38,115 nt of DNA. Source: Deltaproteobacteria bacterium. GTDB taxonomy: Bacteria > Desulfobacterota > Syntrophia > Syntrophales > UBA5619. Below are positions 23,696-33,253 of this stretch, piece by piece. The stretch covers positions 1 to 38,115 of the forward strand of contig JAJFUM010000473.1 in assembly GCA_021372415.1 (NCBI GenBank), written 5' to 3'. The stretch's first letter is position 1; the number at the start of each line of letters is the position of its first letter. The notes beneath the pieces were generated by a model, which was not told the DNA's origin, did not search any database, and saw only the letters and a program-made list of their open reading frames with translations. A program made the translations under genes and the position numbers.

Positions 23696-26600
23696 ATGGG
23701 GCAGGAGGGACAGCGGGTTTTGGACGAAAGAACGCGGGGCAGCGTGAGACCTAGGGGGAATGGGAGATCGACCACGAGCGTGGTGGTTTGGATCGCCCTG
23801 GCCTATGTCCTCCTGGGCGCGGCGGGCCTGACCCTGGCCACGGCGTCGGGTTACGCCAGCCCTGTGTTTCCGGCTGCGGGCATGGCGCTGGCCGCCATGC
23901 TCTGGTTTGAGCGCCGGGCGGTTCCAGGCATCTGGATGGGCGCGGTCCTGGTGAATCTGATTCCCGCCTGGCTGACCGGCACTCTGGGCCTGACCTCCAC
24001 GGTCCTGGCGCTTCTGATCGCCACCGGCGCCACGGCACAGGCATGGGCCGGTCGCTGGCTGGTGAGCCGGTGGCTGGGGCCGGCTTGGCAGGATCTGGAG
24101 TACGAGCGGGACACGTTTCTGTTCCTGCTTCTGGGAGGGGTGATGGCCTGCGCCCTCTCGCCCACGATCGGTGTGACGGGCCTCTTTGTCGCTGGCATCG
24201 TCCCGAAAACCGAATTCCTCTTCACCTGGTGGAACTGGTATGTGGGGGATACGCTCGGCGTCCTCGTCTTTGCACCGCTGACCCTGTGCCTGCTGAACGA
24301 GCCGGAAGGCCCGTGGCGCGAGCGGCGCAAGGGCATCATCGTCCCCATGCTGTTCATCCTGTGCCTTGCGGCTATGGCTTTTTACGGTGCTGCCCGTTGG
24401 GAAAGACAGGTGCAGGAGAACCAGCTTCAGAGCGATGCCGAGTCCATTGCCAAGCGTATCGACGACCGCCTGATCACCCATCGCGAAGTTCTGGCTTCAC
24501 TGAGCCACTTCATCGAAGCCATTCCCGATTTCAACTTCAGCCAGTTTGAACACTTCACCCGCGTCACCCTGGAGGACAACCACGACATCTTCGCCCTGGG
24601 TTACAACGACCTGATTACCGATGCGCAGAGGCCGCAGTTCGAGCGGGCGATGAGCAGATTATCACCGCTGGGTCCTTATCAGATCACCGAGCGCGACAGG
24701 CAGGGACGCCTGGTCCGCGCCGCCGCGAGGCCTGAATATGTGGCGGTACGCTACATCGTGCCCCTGGCCGGCAATAAACCGGCCATGGGATACGACATCA
24801 ACTCCGAACCGATCCGCCGCAAGGCCATCGAACGGGCCAGGGCCTCGAATGACATGGCCGTTACTTTACCCATCCAACTGGTGCAGGAGGAGAGGAAGCG
24901 GGTCGGCATTCTGGAACTCATGCCCGTCCAGGGCGTGACGAAAACGGGTGCCAAGGACAAGACGGCCCGCCTGCTTGGGTTTGCCGTCGCGGTCGTCAAG
25001 GTCGATGAGATGATCGACATCGCAACCTCGGGCCACGTGCCGGCCGGGCTGATGTTTCAGTTGACCGACTCCCTGGCACCCGGCCAGGGGTTGCTCTACC
25101 GCTCCCATTCCGGGGGCGACGGCCATGCCATGCCGCCGGGCCGGCCCGCCGACTGGAAGACCGGTCTGCGCACGGGAGACCGAGACCATGAATGGGAACT
25201 GTCGGTCTACACCACCGAGGGCTATCGGCGGCAACACCGGTCGTGGATCGCCTGGATCGTGGGTGTCGCGGGACTCATGTTCGCCACGCTGCTCCAGATC
25301 CTGATCCTCGGCATGACCGGCCAGACCGCCTTGATCCTGCGCAAGAACGAGGAGATCCAGGGCATGGCCAGGATGCTCGAAGCGAATGTGGCTGAGCGGA
25401 CGGTGGAACTGTCGGAGACGAACCGAAAATTGACCGGGGAAATCGAAGAGCGCCGCCTCGCGGAGGAGGCCTTGAAAAAGAGCGAGGAGCAAGTGCGCCT
25501 TCTGCTCAACTCCACGGCCGAGGCGATCTACGGCCTTGATTTGGAGGGCAATTGCACTTTTGCCAATCCCTCCTGCCTAAGGATGCTGGGATATGAAAAA
25601 CCGGAGGATCTCCTCGGCAGGAACATGCACCAATTGATCCACCATTCCCGCCCGGACGGGACGCCCCTGCCGATCGAGGAATGCAACATCAACAGGGTGT
25701 TCCACGACCGCATGGGGGTACACCGTGACGATGAAGTCTACTGGCGGGCCGACGGCGTTGCCATCCATGTGGAATACTGGTCCTATCCGCAGATCCGGGA
25801 CGACCGGGTGACCGGCGTGGTGGTCGCGTTCATCGACATCACCAAACGCAGGCAGGCGGAGCAGGCGTTGGCAACGGAAAAAGGGAGGCTTTCCAACATC
25901 CTCGAGGGCACCAACGCGGGCACCTGGGAGTGGAATGTCCAGACCGGCGAAACCATCTTCAACGAGCGCTGGGCTGAGATCATCGGCTACACGCTTGCAG
26001 AGCTCATGCCTGTCACCATCGATACCTGGCTGAAGTTGGCGCATCCCGATGATCTGAAACTGTCCAGCGCCCTGTTGGAGAGGCACTTCAGAAAAGAATT
26101 GCCCTATTATGAGTGCGAAGCCCGGATCCGTCATAAGGACGGAAGTTGGGTCTGGGTGCTCGATAGAGGAAAGGTGTCGACGTGGACCGATGATGGAAAA
26201 CCCCTTGTCGTATCCGGAACGCGTCAGGACATTACCAAGCGCAAGCAGATGGAAGAGGATCTGCGCGCGGGCGAGGCCAGATATCGGGAGGCGAAGGATC
26301 TGGCGGAAGCGGCGGCAAAGGCAAAGAGCGAGTTTCTGGCGAGCATGAGCCATGAGATCCGGACGCCCATGAACGCCATCATCGGCATGGCCGATCTGCT
26401 GCTTGACAGCCCCTTGACGGAAGAGCAGGCCAGATACGTCTATGCGTTCCGTAATGCGGGGGAAAACCTGCTGCACATCATCAACGACATCCTCGATTTT
26501 TCCAAAATCGAGGCCGGGCAGGTGACCTTGGAATCGATCCCCTTTTCCCTGCAGAAATTGCTCGATGGTATTGCGGAGATCATGAACCTGAAAGCCACCG

Positions 26601-27520
26601 AAAAAGGGATCGGCCTTTCTTATGAGGTGGCCCCGGGAATTGGCGACGAGTGGGTCGGAGACCCGGGCAGGCTCAACCAGATCCTCTTCAACCTCGTCGG
26701 TAACGCCATCAAATTTACCACTGCCGGGACCGTTCGGATCACGGTCGGGATGGTGGAGGGGATTTCCGAGCCCGGACCGGGGCAGGGCCACTGCCTCCTT
26801 TTCGCCGTCAAGGATACCGGGATCGGCATCCCCCGTGATGCCATCCAGGCGATCTTTGAGAAATTCACCCAGGCGGACTCTTCCATGTCCCGCAGGTTCG
26901 GGGGCACCGGCCTCGGTTTGGCGATATGCCGGCAACTGGTGTCGATCATGGGAGGGAACCTCTGGGTCGAAAGTACGGAGGGGGTGGGCAGCACGTTCTC
27001 CTTTACGGTTTGCCTGAAAAAGGGAGAACGGGACGTGGCCGCTGCGAGAAGGGAAGAAGCGCAGACCTTGTCCGATGTGGGGACGGGCGGGGACGAACGT
27101 CCCCTGAAGATCCTGCTTGTCGAAGACCGTCAGGACAACCGTCTTCTCATTCAATCGTATCTCAAGAAGCTTCCCCATGCCATGGACATGGCAGGCAACG
27201 GCCAGGAGGCCGTGGACATGATTCGTGCGGGCGGGCGGTACGATCTCATCCTGATGGATATCCAGATGCCCGTGATGGATGGGTACACGGCGACAAGGCA
27301 CATTCGGGAGTGGGAGGTGGATCACCACCAGCCGCCTGCGATCATCGTCGCCCTGACCGCCCATGCCCTTCACGAGGACCGAGAGAAGAGCATTGCGGCA
27401 GGATGCGATGGCCATCTGACCAAACCGATCAAAAAAGCGGAGTTCCTCTCGGCCCTGCAAGACGTCAGCCGCAGGATCCATGCGGCTGAAACCGGGGCGC
27501 GGGATCAGGACGGTTCGTAA
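23696..27520 (+). CDS. Hybrid histidine kinase: MASE1-CHASE-PAS-PAS-HisKA-HATPase-REC
   Basis: A 1274-residue sensor. A MASE1 membrane domain (about 27-235; [35 protein letters not shown]) is followed by a CHASE sensory domain (about 240-430; [39 protein letters not shown]), a further membrane helix ([22 protein letters not shown]), a coiled linker, two PAS domains ([17 protein letters not shown] and [17 protein letters not shown]), HisKA ([14 protein letters not shown], His886), HATPase_c ([25 protein letters not shown]) and a C-terminal receiver (Asp1188 in [11 protein letters not shown]). CHASE domains bind small ligands outside the membrane; the ligand is unknown. There is no Hpt domain. 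The start is not certain: ATG 23696 has only AAAGGG directly before it. The NCS2 permease gene follows by about 50 bases. Confidence 0.92.
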   Translation: MGQEGQRVLDERTRGSVRPRGNGRSTTSVVVWIALAYVLLGAAGLTLATASGYASPVFPAAGMALAAMLWFERRAVPGIWMGAVLVNLIPAWLTGTLGLTSTVLALLIATGATAQAWAGRWLVSRWLGPAWQDLEYERDTFLFLLLGGVMACALSPTIGVTGLFVAGIVPKTEFLFTWWNWYVGDTLGVLVFAPLTLCLLNEPEGPWRERRKGIIVPMLFILCLAAMAFYGAARWERQVQENQLQSDAESIAKRIDDRLITHREVLASLSHFIEAIPDFNFSQFEHFTRVTLEDNHDIFALGYNDLITDAQRPQFERAMSRLSPLGPYQITERDRQGRLVRAAARPEYVAVRYIVPLAGNKPAMGYDINSEPIRRKAIERARASNDMAVTLPIQLVQEERKRVGILELMPVQGVTKTGAKDKTARLLGFAVAVVKVDEMIDIATSGHVPAGLMFQLTDSLAPGQGLLYRSHSGGDGHAMPPGRPADWKTGLRTGDRDHEWELSVYTTEGYRRQHRSWIAWIVGVAGLMFATLLQILILGMTGQTALILRKNEEIQGMARMLEANVAERTVELSETNRKLTGEIEERRLAEEALKKSEEQVRLLLNSTAEAIYGLDLEGNCTFANPSCLRMLGYEKPEDLLGRNMHQLIHHSRPDGTPLPIEECNINRVFHDRMGVHRDDEVYWRADGVAIHVEYWSYPQIRDDRVTGVVVAFIDITKRRQAEQALATEKGRLSNILEGTNAGTWEWNVQTGETIFNERWAEIIGYTLAELMPVTIDTWLKLAHPDDLKLSSALLERHFRKELPYYECEARIRHKDGSWVWVLDRGKVSTWTDDGKPLVVSGTRQDITKRKQMEEDLRAGEARYREAKDLAEAAAKAKSEFLASMSHEIRTPMNAIIGMADLLLDSPLTEEQARYVYAFRNAGENLLHIINDILDFSKIEAGQVTLESIPFSLQKLLDGIAEIMNLKATEKGIGLSYEVAPGIGDEWVGDPGRLNQILFNLVGNAIKFTTAGTVRITVGMVEGISEPGPGQGHCLLFAVKDTGIGIPRDAIQAIFEKFTQADSSMSRRFGGTGLGLAICRQLVSIMGGNLWVESTEGVGSTFSFTVCLKKGERDVAAARREEAQTLSDVGTGGDERPLKILLVEDRQDNRLLIQSYLKKLPHAMDMAGNGQEAVDMIRAGGRYDLILMDIQMPVMDGYTATRHIREWEVDHHQPPAIIVALTAHALHEDREKSIAAGCDGHLTKPIKKAEFLSALQDVSRRIHAAETGARDQDGS

Positions 27521-27573
27521 CCTTTCTTCAAACCTCCGGACCGGTTCCGGACGACGCCAGGACGGATTTGCTG

Positions 27574-28851
27574 ATGCAATTCAAATACGGTATCGACGAG
27601 CGGCCTCCCCTGAAGGAGACCCTGCTGTATGGCCTCCAGTGGTTCGCCGCGGCGATCCCAATCCTCATCATCCTCGGCAAGATCACCGGCGGCTTCCATT
27701 TCACCGATCCGGGTGATCAACTGCTCTATCTTCAGAAACTGATCTTCGTCATGGGACTGGCTTCGGCGGCCCAGCTCCTCTGGGGCCACGGGATGCCGCT
27801 GATCGTCGGTCCCTCGACGGTCCTGATCATCGGCATCCTTGCCTCCTCCGGACAATCCAACGACACGATCCACACCGCCATCGTGGGTGGCGGGCTCCTC
27901 CTGGCCGTGATCAGCGTGACCGGACTGCTCCGCCATCTGAAACGGATCTTCACCCCTTGCGTGGTTGCAGTCGTCCTCCTGTTGGTTGCCTTCACCCTGA
28001 CGCCGACGATCCTGAAGCTGATCTTCTCCGGCCCGGGCAATACCGTGCCCCTGACCCGCATGATCTTTGCCTTTGCCCTGGTCCTGGTCATGTTCGGCCT
28101 GCACCGGGTCCTCACCGGAATCGGGAAATCGACCCTGATCGCCGGGGCGGTATTGGCCGGAAGCATCCTGTGGTTTTGGGTGGACCCGCAGGGCCTGAAG
28201 GCGTCGGGGGCCTCATCCGGCGCCCCTCTGGCGGGGATGTTCAGGAACCTGACCGCGTCTATCCGGATCGATACAGGGGTCCTGATATCGTTCCTGTTCT
28301 GTTACATCGCCTTGCTGGTCAATGACCTCGGCTCCATTGAATCCATGAACGCCCTCACGAAATCGGAAAATGGGGAGAGGCGCGTCAAACGGGGAGTCCT
28401 GGTCACGGGACTGTCGAATGTGGCGTCGGGTCTGCTCGGGGTGATCGGACCGGTGAATTTTTCCCTCAGCCCCGGGATCATCGTTGCCACCGGTTGCGCT
28501 GCACGGAGCGCCATGTTTCCGGCGGCGGCGCTGCTGATAGCCCTCTCCTTCTCGCCCAAAGCAATCGGTGTCATCAGCAACATCCCATCGGTCGTGGTCG
28601 GCAGCATGCTGATCTACATCCTGTCGCTCCAGATCTCGGCCGGATTGATCATGGCCTTTGAGGGCGGCCGGTTTACCCTCGCCGATGGGCTGGTCATCAG
28701 CCTGCCGCTGCTGATGTCCCTGATCGTCACCTATCTGCCCACCCCGGTCCTGGCGACCTTCCCAACCGCCCTGAGGCCCATCTTCGGCAACGGGTTCATC
28801 GTCGGGGTCGCCGCCGCGCTCCTCATGGAGCACGGCCTCTACCGTCGGTGA
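27574..28851 (+). CDS. NCS2-family nucleobase permease (uracil/xanthine type)
   Basis: A 425-residue polytopic membrane protein of the NCS2 (UraA/UapA) family. It begins KYGIDERPPLKETLLYGLQWFAAAIPILIILG and shows the alternating short conserved segments of the family (QLLWGHGMPLIVGPS, LVNDLGSIESMNA, GVIGPVNFSLSPGIIVATGCAARSAM). Members carry uracil, xanthine or uric acid with protons or sodium. Some NCS2 signature residues look altered (the segment usually written NxGxxxxT reads IGPVNFSLSPG), so the substrate is not assigned. ATG 27574 is preferred over the TTG at 27568. It probably shares a transcript with the hybrid kinase, suggesting that the sensor responds to a related compound; that is inference. 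Confidence 0.82.
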   Translation: MQFKYGIDERPPLKETLLYGLQWFAAAIPILIILGKITGGFHFTDPGDQLLYLQKLIFVMGLASAAQLLWGHGMPLIVGPSTVLIIGILASSGQSNDTIHTAIVGGGLLLAVISVTGLLRHLKRIFTPCVVAVVLLLVAFTLTPTILKLIFSGPGNTVPLTRMIFAFALVLVMFGLHRVLTGIGKSTLIAGAVLAGSILWFWVDPQGLKASGASSGAPLAGMFRNLTASIRIDTGVLISFLFCYIALLVNDLGSIESMNALTKSENGERRVKRGVLVTGLSNVASGLLGVIGPVNFSLSPGIIVATGCAARSAMFPAAALLIALSFSPKAIGVISNIPSVVVGSMLIYILSLQISAGLIMAFEGGRFTLADGLVISLPLLMSLIVTYLPTPVLATFPTALRPIFGNGFIVGVAAALLMEHGLYRR

Positions 28852-28952
28852 TCCTCTCATTCCCGGGTGAAGAAACGGCGAAGCGTGGGACAGGCAGGCA
28901 GAGACAGCCTAGGGACGATCGAGCTTTCTTCGGACGGCCAGGCCGAACGGTT

Positions 28953-29213
28953 TTATGATGCAGGGTTTGCGGACATAGGGTCCTGCGCCGCGTCCCCATG
29001 GGTCACCGGAAAGAAAAGGGGGCATTGCGTCCCCCGGCCGTTGTCCGAAACGGTCAGGACCGCACAGTCTCCTTCCTTGGTAATCTCGTAACCCTGGAGG
29101 AGCTTGTCGAGAGGGCGGTTTTCCGTGTGGATCGTCACAACGCCTGCGTCGGCGATGGCCTCAATCGCGTTGATCACGAGGTTCAGAGGAAAGGATCGAA
29201 AGAAGTGGGTGCC
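28953..29213 (-). pseudogene. Relic of a histidine-kinase HATPase domain
   Basis: Minus-strand sequence encodes FFRSFPLNLVINAIEAIADAG, then TIHTENRPLDKLLQGYEI and CAVLTVSDNGRG. This is the N-box to G1-box part of a HATPase_c domain as seen in kinases with a HDFNN-type H-box. Upstream, the HisKA part is absent; downstream of DNGRG similarity ends and the frame runs out at 28953. The similarity begins directly after the stop codon of the IHF-type gene and in the same frame. No Shine-Dalgarno or plausible start exists for it. I read it as a fragment left by deletion of a kinase gene. The 100 bases between 28852 and 28952 hold no gene. Confidence 0.65.
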
Positions 29214-29501
29214 TCAATCGCCGGAATTGACGGCCTCCTTCAGGACATTCGAGCCGTGGAAGGTCAGCACACTGCGGGCGTCGATGGTCATCCTCTCTCC
29301 GGTCTGGGGGTTGCGGCCGAGCCTGGCCCGCTTGCTCTTCACGGTCCATTTCCCGAATCCCGAGATCAGGACCGGTTTCCCGCTGGCCAACTCGCTCTTC
29401 ATGATTTCGAAGAGGCTCTCCACTGCGGCCATGCTCTCCTTTTTGGTCATACCGACTTCGTCGCAAATCTTTTCAACCAGACTCATCTTTGTCAGTGCCA
29501 T
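29214..29501 (-). CDS. ihfA: Integration host factor / HU family DNA-binding protein
   Basis: A 95-residue basic protein with the complete IHF/HU fold: helical dimerisation part (SLVEKICDEVGMTKKESMAAVESLFEIMKSEL), GKPVLISGFGKWTV, the DNA-intercalating arm RLGRNPQTGERMTI and SVLTFHGSNVLKEAV. The sequence is closer to IHF alpha than to HU. It bends DNA and assists recombination, and promotes sigma54-dependent transcription; a sigma54-like site occurs at 15983. AAAGGAG lies 8 bases before ATG 29501, and a sigma70 promoter is at 29572-29600. Alpha versus beta subunit is not certain. Confidence 0.9.
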   Translation of the reverse strand: MALTKMSLVEKICDEVGMTKKESMAAVESLFEIMKSELASGKPVLISGFGKWTVKSKRARLGRNPQTGERMTIDARSVLTFHGSNVLKEAVNSGD

Positions 29502-29571
29502 GGATCTTCTCCTTTGAGATCGGTGATAGAGCGTGGAATGGATGGGGACCAAACGCTAAAACCTGGGAACG

Positions 29572-29600
29572 AATATTCATCTTCGGCGAGGATGTGTCAA
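29572..29600 (-). promoter_or_regulatory. sigma70-type promoter of the ihfA-like gene
   Basis: On the minus strand TTGACA (29595-29600), a 17-base spacer and AATATT (29572-29577), about 70 bases before the start codon. Confidence 0.5.
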
Positions 29601-29682
29601 GGGCAAGTGAGGTCGAACTGTGAATCACGTCACATCCGCCCTATGAACATCCTCACAGAGACGTCCTGAACTCCGTCGCGGT

Positions 29683-30249
29683 TCACCCAGCCACCAGCTT
29701 CCGTCCCAGTTCGAAGGCCTCCTCCATGAGCTCTGCATTGGACCGGATCTGGCCGGCCTCCATGGCACTGCCGTAGACCATCCCGACGATCGGGGATTCC
29801 GTGTAGCCGTAAGCGTCCTGGAAGGTCCGCAGGGCGTTATCACAGCCTGAGACAAAGGGATTCCGATCGCCATAGGCCATGGCGACAGCAATTCTTTTTC
29901 CCTGGAAGGGGTTCGGCTGGTGGGCCAGAAGGGCGAAGCAGCGGTCCATGAAGATCTTTGTCTGTGCGGACACGGTGAACCAGTAAACCGGGCTGGCGAT
30001 CACCCATGCGTCGGCCTCGATGAGCTTGGGGTAGACGGCCTGCATGTCGTCCTGGATCGAGCAGCCCGTGCTGCCCTTCTTCTGGCAGCTCATGCAGGCC
30101 CTGCAGGGGGCGATCTTCATCCCGTGCAGGTACAGGGTTTCGACCTTCGCCTTTTCCGCCTTGGCCCCCTTGGCGATCTGTTCCGCCAGGGCGGCGCTGT
30201 TCCCCTTCTTTCTCGGGCTCCCCAGGAGCACCAGAACCTTCTTGGCCAT
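29683..30249 (-). CDS. Iron-sulfur flavoprotein / NAD(P)H-dependent FMN reductase family
   Basis: A 188-residue flavodoxin-fold protein. The N-terminus VLVLLGSPRKKGNSAALAE is the FMN phosphate-binding loop of the NADPH-dependent FMN reductase family. A compact cysteine motif follows, Cys49-x2-Cys52-x2-Cys55-x7-Cys63, as in archaeal and anaerobic bacterial iron-sulfur flavoproteins (Isf), where it binds a 4Fe-4S cluster. ASPVYWFTVSAQTKIFMDR is the conserved flavin-side segment. Isf-type proteins carry electrons and help with oxidative stress in anaerobes. GAGGAGGT lies 6 bases before ATG 30249. It lies upstream of the IHF gene and downstream of a small membrane protein gene, all on one strand. 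Confidence 0.88.
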   Translation of the reverse strand: MAKKVLVLLGSPRKKGNSAALAEQIAKGAKAEKAKVETLYLHGMKIAPCRACMSCQKKGSTGCSIQDDMQAVYPKLIEADAWVIASPVYWFTVSAQTKIFMDRCFALLAHQPNPFQGKRIAVAMAYGDRNPFVSGCDNALRTFQDAYGYTESPIVGMVYGSAMEAGQIRSNAELMEEAFELGRKLVAG

Positions 30250-30306
30250 CGTTCCACCTCCTCAATGGAATCATTTGATCCGGCCTTCATGGCCCTTTCA
30301 GTTCGA

Positions 30307-30528
30307 TTATATTTCCCCGCTCTTTCTCGCGGCTTTCCTGATCTTCTTTTTGTTCTTTCCCTTTTGGGCGCGCCGGGCCGCGACGGCCAACTCTTTTCTC
30401 ATCTGCTCTGCCGCGATCTGGCCCCCATCGGCCTTCCTCCGGCGGGCCTTCATCCACTGCCCCATGAGGTAGCCGATCACGGCGGCGACCAATAAGATAA
30501 TCCAGGCGATGGGGTTATCGGGTATCAA
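30307..30528 (-). CDS. Small membrane protein with highly basic tail
   Basis: A 73-residue product: one N-terminal hydrophobic helix (NPIAWIILLVAAVIGYLMGQWM) and a strongly basic helical tail (KARRRKADGG to KGKNKKKIRKAARKSGEI). I do not recognise a named family. The start is TTG 30528, with GAGGAGG 6-7 bases upstream; the longer frame to 30564 has no ribosome-binding site. The tail could contact nucleic acid or acidic lipid at the inner membrane face, but that is inference. It is 57 bases upstream of the iron-sulfur flavoprotein gene and may share its transcript. Confidence 0.6.
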   Translation of the reverse strand: MIPDNPIAWIILLVAAVIGYLMGQWMKARRRKADGGQIAAEQMRKELAVAARRAQKGKNKKKIRKAARKSGEI

Positions 30529-30650
30529 TGGGTTCCTCCTCGAATGGTGTTCCGTCGGATGCACATCTTTGATTTCGTTTCATGACATCAGTAGTCCACA
30601 CGGGTGTTCGTCAGTCGACTGCGGCCCGCGCCGTGCCGTTCCTCTGGTTG

Positions 30651-31325
30651 CTATCGGACGAAGTTCGCATACACCGGTTCCCGCGCCCAAGTGCGAATGG
30701 CATTCCAGTCGCGGAAATCTCCTTCCGGCGTTCCTTTAGACTTCAGGATCGTTTTGTTGAGAAAAGAAAGGTTGTTGTAATCCAACGCTCCGGCGAATGT
30801 TCCGATACCGACAGGTCTTATTTCCGGAATGGCCTTAAGGATGGGGTCCATGTAGGACAATGCTTCGGCCCGTTTCTTTTCCGTTGGCTGGGACAGGGTC
30901 ATACATACGAGGAAATAAGCGACGGGCACCTGGCTCAAGATGTCCCGATTCTTCTTCACGAAATCTGTCGCCTCAGACATCCACTTGCCCATATAGATCG
31001 CGCTGCCTATGACCACCCCCTGGTATGAACCAACATTCATGGCATTCTTGATCAAGACCACATCGGCGGCCACGCCTTGGCTGCACAGTTCCTTTCCAAT
31101 AGCATCAGCGACTCCCCCGGTGGAGCCGTACTTGCTGGCGTAGGTAACCAATACTCTCTTTTCCATTTCGCTTCCACATCTTCCTTCGGGGAATTTGGTG
31201 TCCGTGGCGTGGCTGATCCCTGTGCCCAACGTACCCCCGAGCGACATTGCGGTAATTAGACCAGCGGACAGAGCCAGGAAATCCCGGCGGTTAATGCTCA
31301 AGTGGGCGCTATCGTCGAATCCCAT
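30651..31325 (-). CDS. Tat-exported flavodoxin-domain protein (HemG-like)
   Basis: A 224-residue protein. The N-terminus carries a twin-arginine signal, INRRDFLALSAGLITAMSLGG, with a possible cleavage near GISHA. The mature part is a flavodoxin of the protoporphyrinogen-oxidase HemG type: VLVTYASKYGSTGGVADAIG (FMN phosphate loop), VVIGSAIYMGKW and PVAYFLVCMTLSQP. HemG itself is cytoplasmic and membrane-associated, so export of a folded FMN protein by the Tat system is unusual and suggests a periplasmic redox role. AAAGGAG lies 6 bases before ATG 31325. The frame is open further upstream to 31430 but without a ribosome-binding site. Its real substrate is unknown. Confidence 0.8.
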   Translation of the reverse strand: MGFDDSAHLSINRRDFLALSAGLITAMSLGGTLGTGISHATDTKFPEGRCGSEMEKRVLVTYASKYGSTGGVADAIGKELCSQGVAADVVLIKNAMNVGSYQGVVIGSAIYMGKWMSEATDFVKKNRDILSQVPVAYFLVCMTLSQPTEKKRAEALSYMDPILKAIPEIRPVGIGTFAGALDYNNLSFLNKTILKSKGTPEGDFRDWNAIRTWAREPVYANFVR

Positions 31326-31430
31326 TTCCTCTCCTTTCGTTCCGTACTCCCCAGATTCATTCCACAGAAAGCGAGACAAAGACTTGACGCCACCCATGGC
31401 ACGTCTCCGAATGATGGCTCTTTCCAACAA

Positions 31431-31682
31431 TTAATCTAATAACCCATTTTTTTCGATATGTTGGACGTTAATCCGATTGGATGTCCATTCTTTAAATGCT
31501 TCATAAAACAAATAACAATATATGGGATATCGGTCAATGCCCGTTCGTATGATCTGGTCATAAAGGGCAAAAGCGAACTTCGTAACATATGGGAAATGTG
31601 CCCGATCATGCCTTACCCATGGTGAGCCGATAAGGGGTTGCTGAGAGAAAAACGATGCTGCAGAAACGGAATTTGTCTTCAT
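31431..31682 (-). CDS. AT-rich ORF of unknown function, 83 residues
   Basis: The stretch is much richer in A and T than its surroundings. The predicted product is rich in aromatic residues (FPYVTKFAFALYDQII, YPIYCYLFYEAFKEWT) and looks protein-like, but I do not recognise it. No Shine-Dalgarno precedes ATG 31682. It could be the tail of a decayed or transferred gene, or chance. The rest of the gap 31326-31945 holds a plus-strand terminator-like hairpin at 31729-31755 and nothing else I can support. Confidence 0.3.
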   Translation of the reverse strand: MKTNSVSAASFFSQQPLIGSPWVRHDRAHFPYVTKFAFALYDQIIRTGIDRYPIYCYLFYEAFKEWTSNRINVQHIEKNGLLD

Positions 31683-31728
31683 AGATCATATTTTGTATGT
31701 CATGTCAAAACGATTATCAGAATATCCC

Positions 31729-31755
31729 ACCTCTATCACGAGAGGTCTGTTTTTT
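31729..31755 (+). terminator. Plus-strand intrinsic terminator without an obvious upstream gene
   Basis: ACCTCT (31729-31734) pairs with AGAGGT (31741-31746), loop ATCACG, followed by CTG and six T (31750-31755). The neighbouring genes to the left are all on the other strand. Confidence 0.4.
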
Positions 31756-31945
31756 GATTGCATTGTCCCGAGTTCCCCGGTAGAACCAGTCGCAGTGCCG
31801 GGAGGGTAACCCAGGTGCCTGATTAGGAAGCGATGCGTCGGAAAGGACAGGGGGCGTTGTCCGAGTTATTCTGGTTGATGCGGGGGACGAAAGGCCGCGG
31901 GCTTCCGGGAAGAGCGATAGAGCGGAAGAGGGGAGGGCCCGAGTC

Positions 31946-33253
31946 GTGAGGGATTCCCTGGCCCCTGCCCGTGTTTCGACCCTGGCCTCGGGGTACCTCC
32001 TGGGGTGGATGGGCCTTCTCTTCTTTTGCGCCGTCCTGGTCCTGGCCGTCTGGTACGGCCGGGAGGGGCTCGCCGTCCTGGCTAGCCTGATGCTGGCCGC
32101 CGCCCTCTTCTCGCGGGGCTGGAGCCGGCTCTCCCTCACGGGCGTCCGCGCTCGTCTCCTGCTCTCCGAGTGGCGCGGCTTTCCTGGTGACCGAATCCAG
32201 GGACGCCTCCGCCTGGTCAACCGCAAGCCCCTGCCGCTCCCCTGGATCGAGCTGGAACAGGCCCTCCCCGAGGGGCTGCTTCCCTCGGCCGTGGGCGAGT
32301 CCGGCGGGCAAGGGGCCTTCCGCTTCGCTGCCTCGATGCGCTGGTACCAAGCCGTCCAGTGGCGGATCGGCCTTGTCTGCGTCCGTCGCGGCTATTACCC
32401 CCTTCCCCCGATGAGCGTCACCTCCGGGGACCCCTTCGGCTTCTACACACGCTCTGCAGTCCTCCCGCCCGAGGCGCCGGTCTTGGTCTACCCCCGATTG
32501 ATTCCACTCGGCCGCATCGGCATCCCCTCTTTCTTCCCCGCCGGAGACGAGCGATCCGAGAGCCGGCTCTTCCCCGACCCGACCCGGACCATCGGGGTAA
32601 GGGACTACCGGCCTGGCGACCCGCTCCGGGCGATCCACTGGAAGGCCAGCGCCCGTCAGCGGCGCCTTCAGGTGAAGGTCTTCGAGGCGGCGACGACGCG
32701 GCGGATCGCCCTCTTCATTGCTGCCGAGACCTTCAACAGAAAGGCCGCCGATCCGGACAACGATTTCGAGTTCGCCCTGAGCGTCGCGGCTTCCCTGGCT
32801 CACGACGCTGCCGGCCAAGGGGCCTCCGTGGGCTTCTACGCGAACGCGCGGCTCGCTGACACGGGCCAGCCGGCCTCGCTCCCGCCGGGCGGTGGGAGGG
32901 AACGTCCGGCCGCAGTCCTGGAGCTCCTGGCGAAGGTCACCGAGGCCACGAGCGGCCCCTTCGTCTCCTTCCTGAGGGGAGAGCGCCGTGGTCTCGGGGC
33001 AGGGACGACGCTCGTGGTCATCCTCTCCCGGATTCCGCCGGACCTCCTGCCGGTTCTGGCGGACTTGAAGCGGTCCGGCCATCCCCTGGTCCTGGTCCGG
33101 GTCGGCGAGGGAGACGCGACGCCGCTTCCTCCGGAGATCCCCTGTCATCGGATCGGACGGACCGAGGAGAGGATGACGGCGAATGGGGCTGAAAGACTGA
33201 ACGGATGCGGGCCCGCGGGTGGCCCGTCAGCGGATGGAGCGGGAGGACGATGA
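31946..33253 (+). CDS. DUF58 domain protein
   Basis: A 435-residue protein. Two N-terminal membrane helices (about 12-55; LLFFCAVLVLAVWY and LAVLASLMLAAALF) are followed by a beta-rich region and the DUF58 signature GVRDYRPGDPLRAIHWKASARQ near residues 215-236, then a von-Willebrand-A-like region (RRIALFIAAETF, FALSVAASLAHDAA). DUF58 proteins are partners of MoxR AAA+ ATPases and are thought to help assemble or activate protein complexes at the membrane. The start is GTG 31946 with GGGGAGGG upstream. The next gene overlaps its stop by four bases (ATGA), and MoxR follows, so the three form one functional unit. Confidence 0.88.
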   Translation: MRDSLAPARVSTLASGYLLGWMGLLFFCAVLVLAVWYGREGLAVLASLMLAAALFSRGWSRLSLTGVRARLLLSEWRGFPGDRIQGRLRLVNRKPLPLPWIELEQALPEGLLPSAVGESGGQGAFRFAASMRWYQAVQWRIGLVCVRRGYYPLPPMSVTSGDPFGFYTRSAVLPPEAPVLVYPRLIPLGRIGIPSFFPAGDERSESRLFPDPTRTIGVRDYRPGDPLRAIHWKASARQRRLQVKVFEAATTRRIALFIAAETFNRKAADPDNDFEFALSVAASLAHDAAGQGASVGFYANARLADTGQPASLPPGGGRERPAAVLELLAKVTEATSGPFVSFLRGERRGLGAGTTLVVILSRIPPDLLPVLADLKRSGHPLVLVRVGEGDATPLPPEIPCHRIGRTEERMTANGAERLNGCGPAGGPSADGAGGR

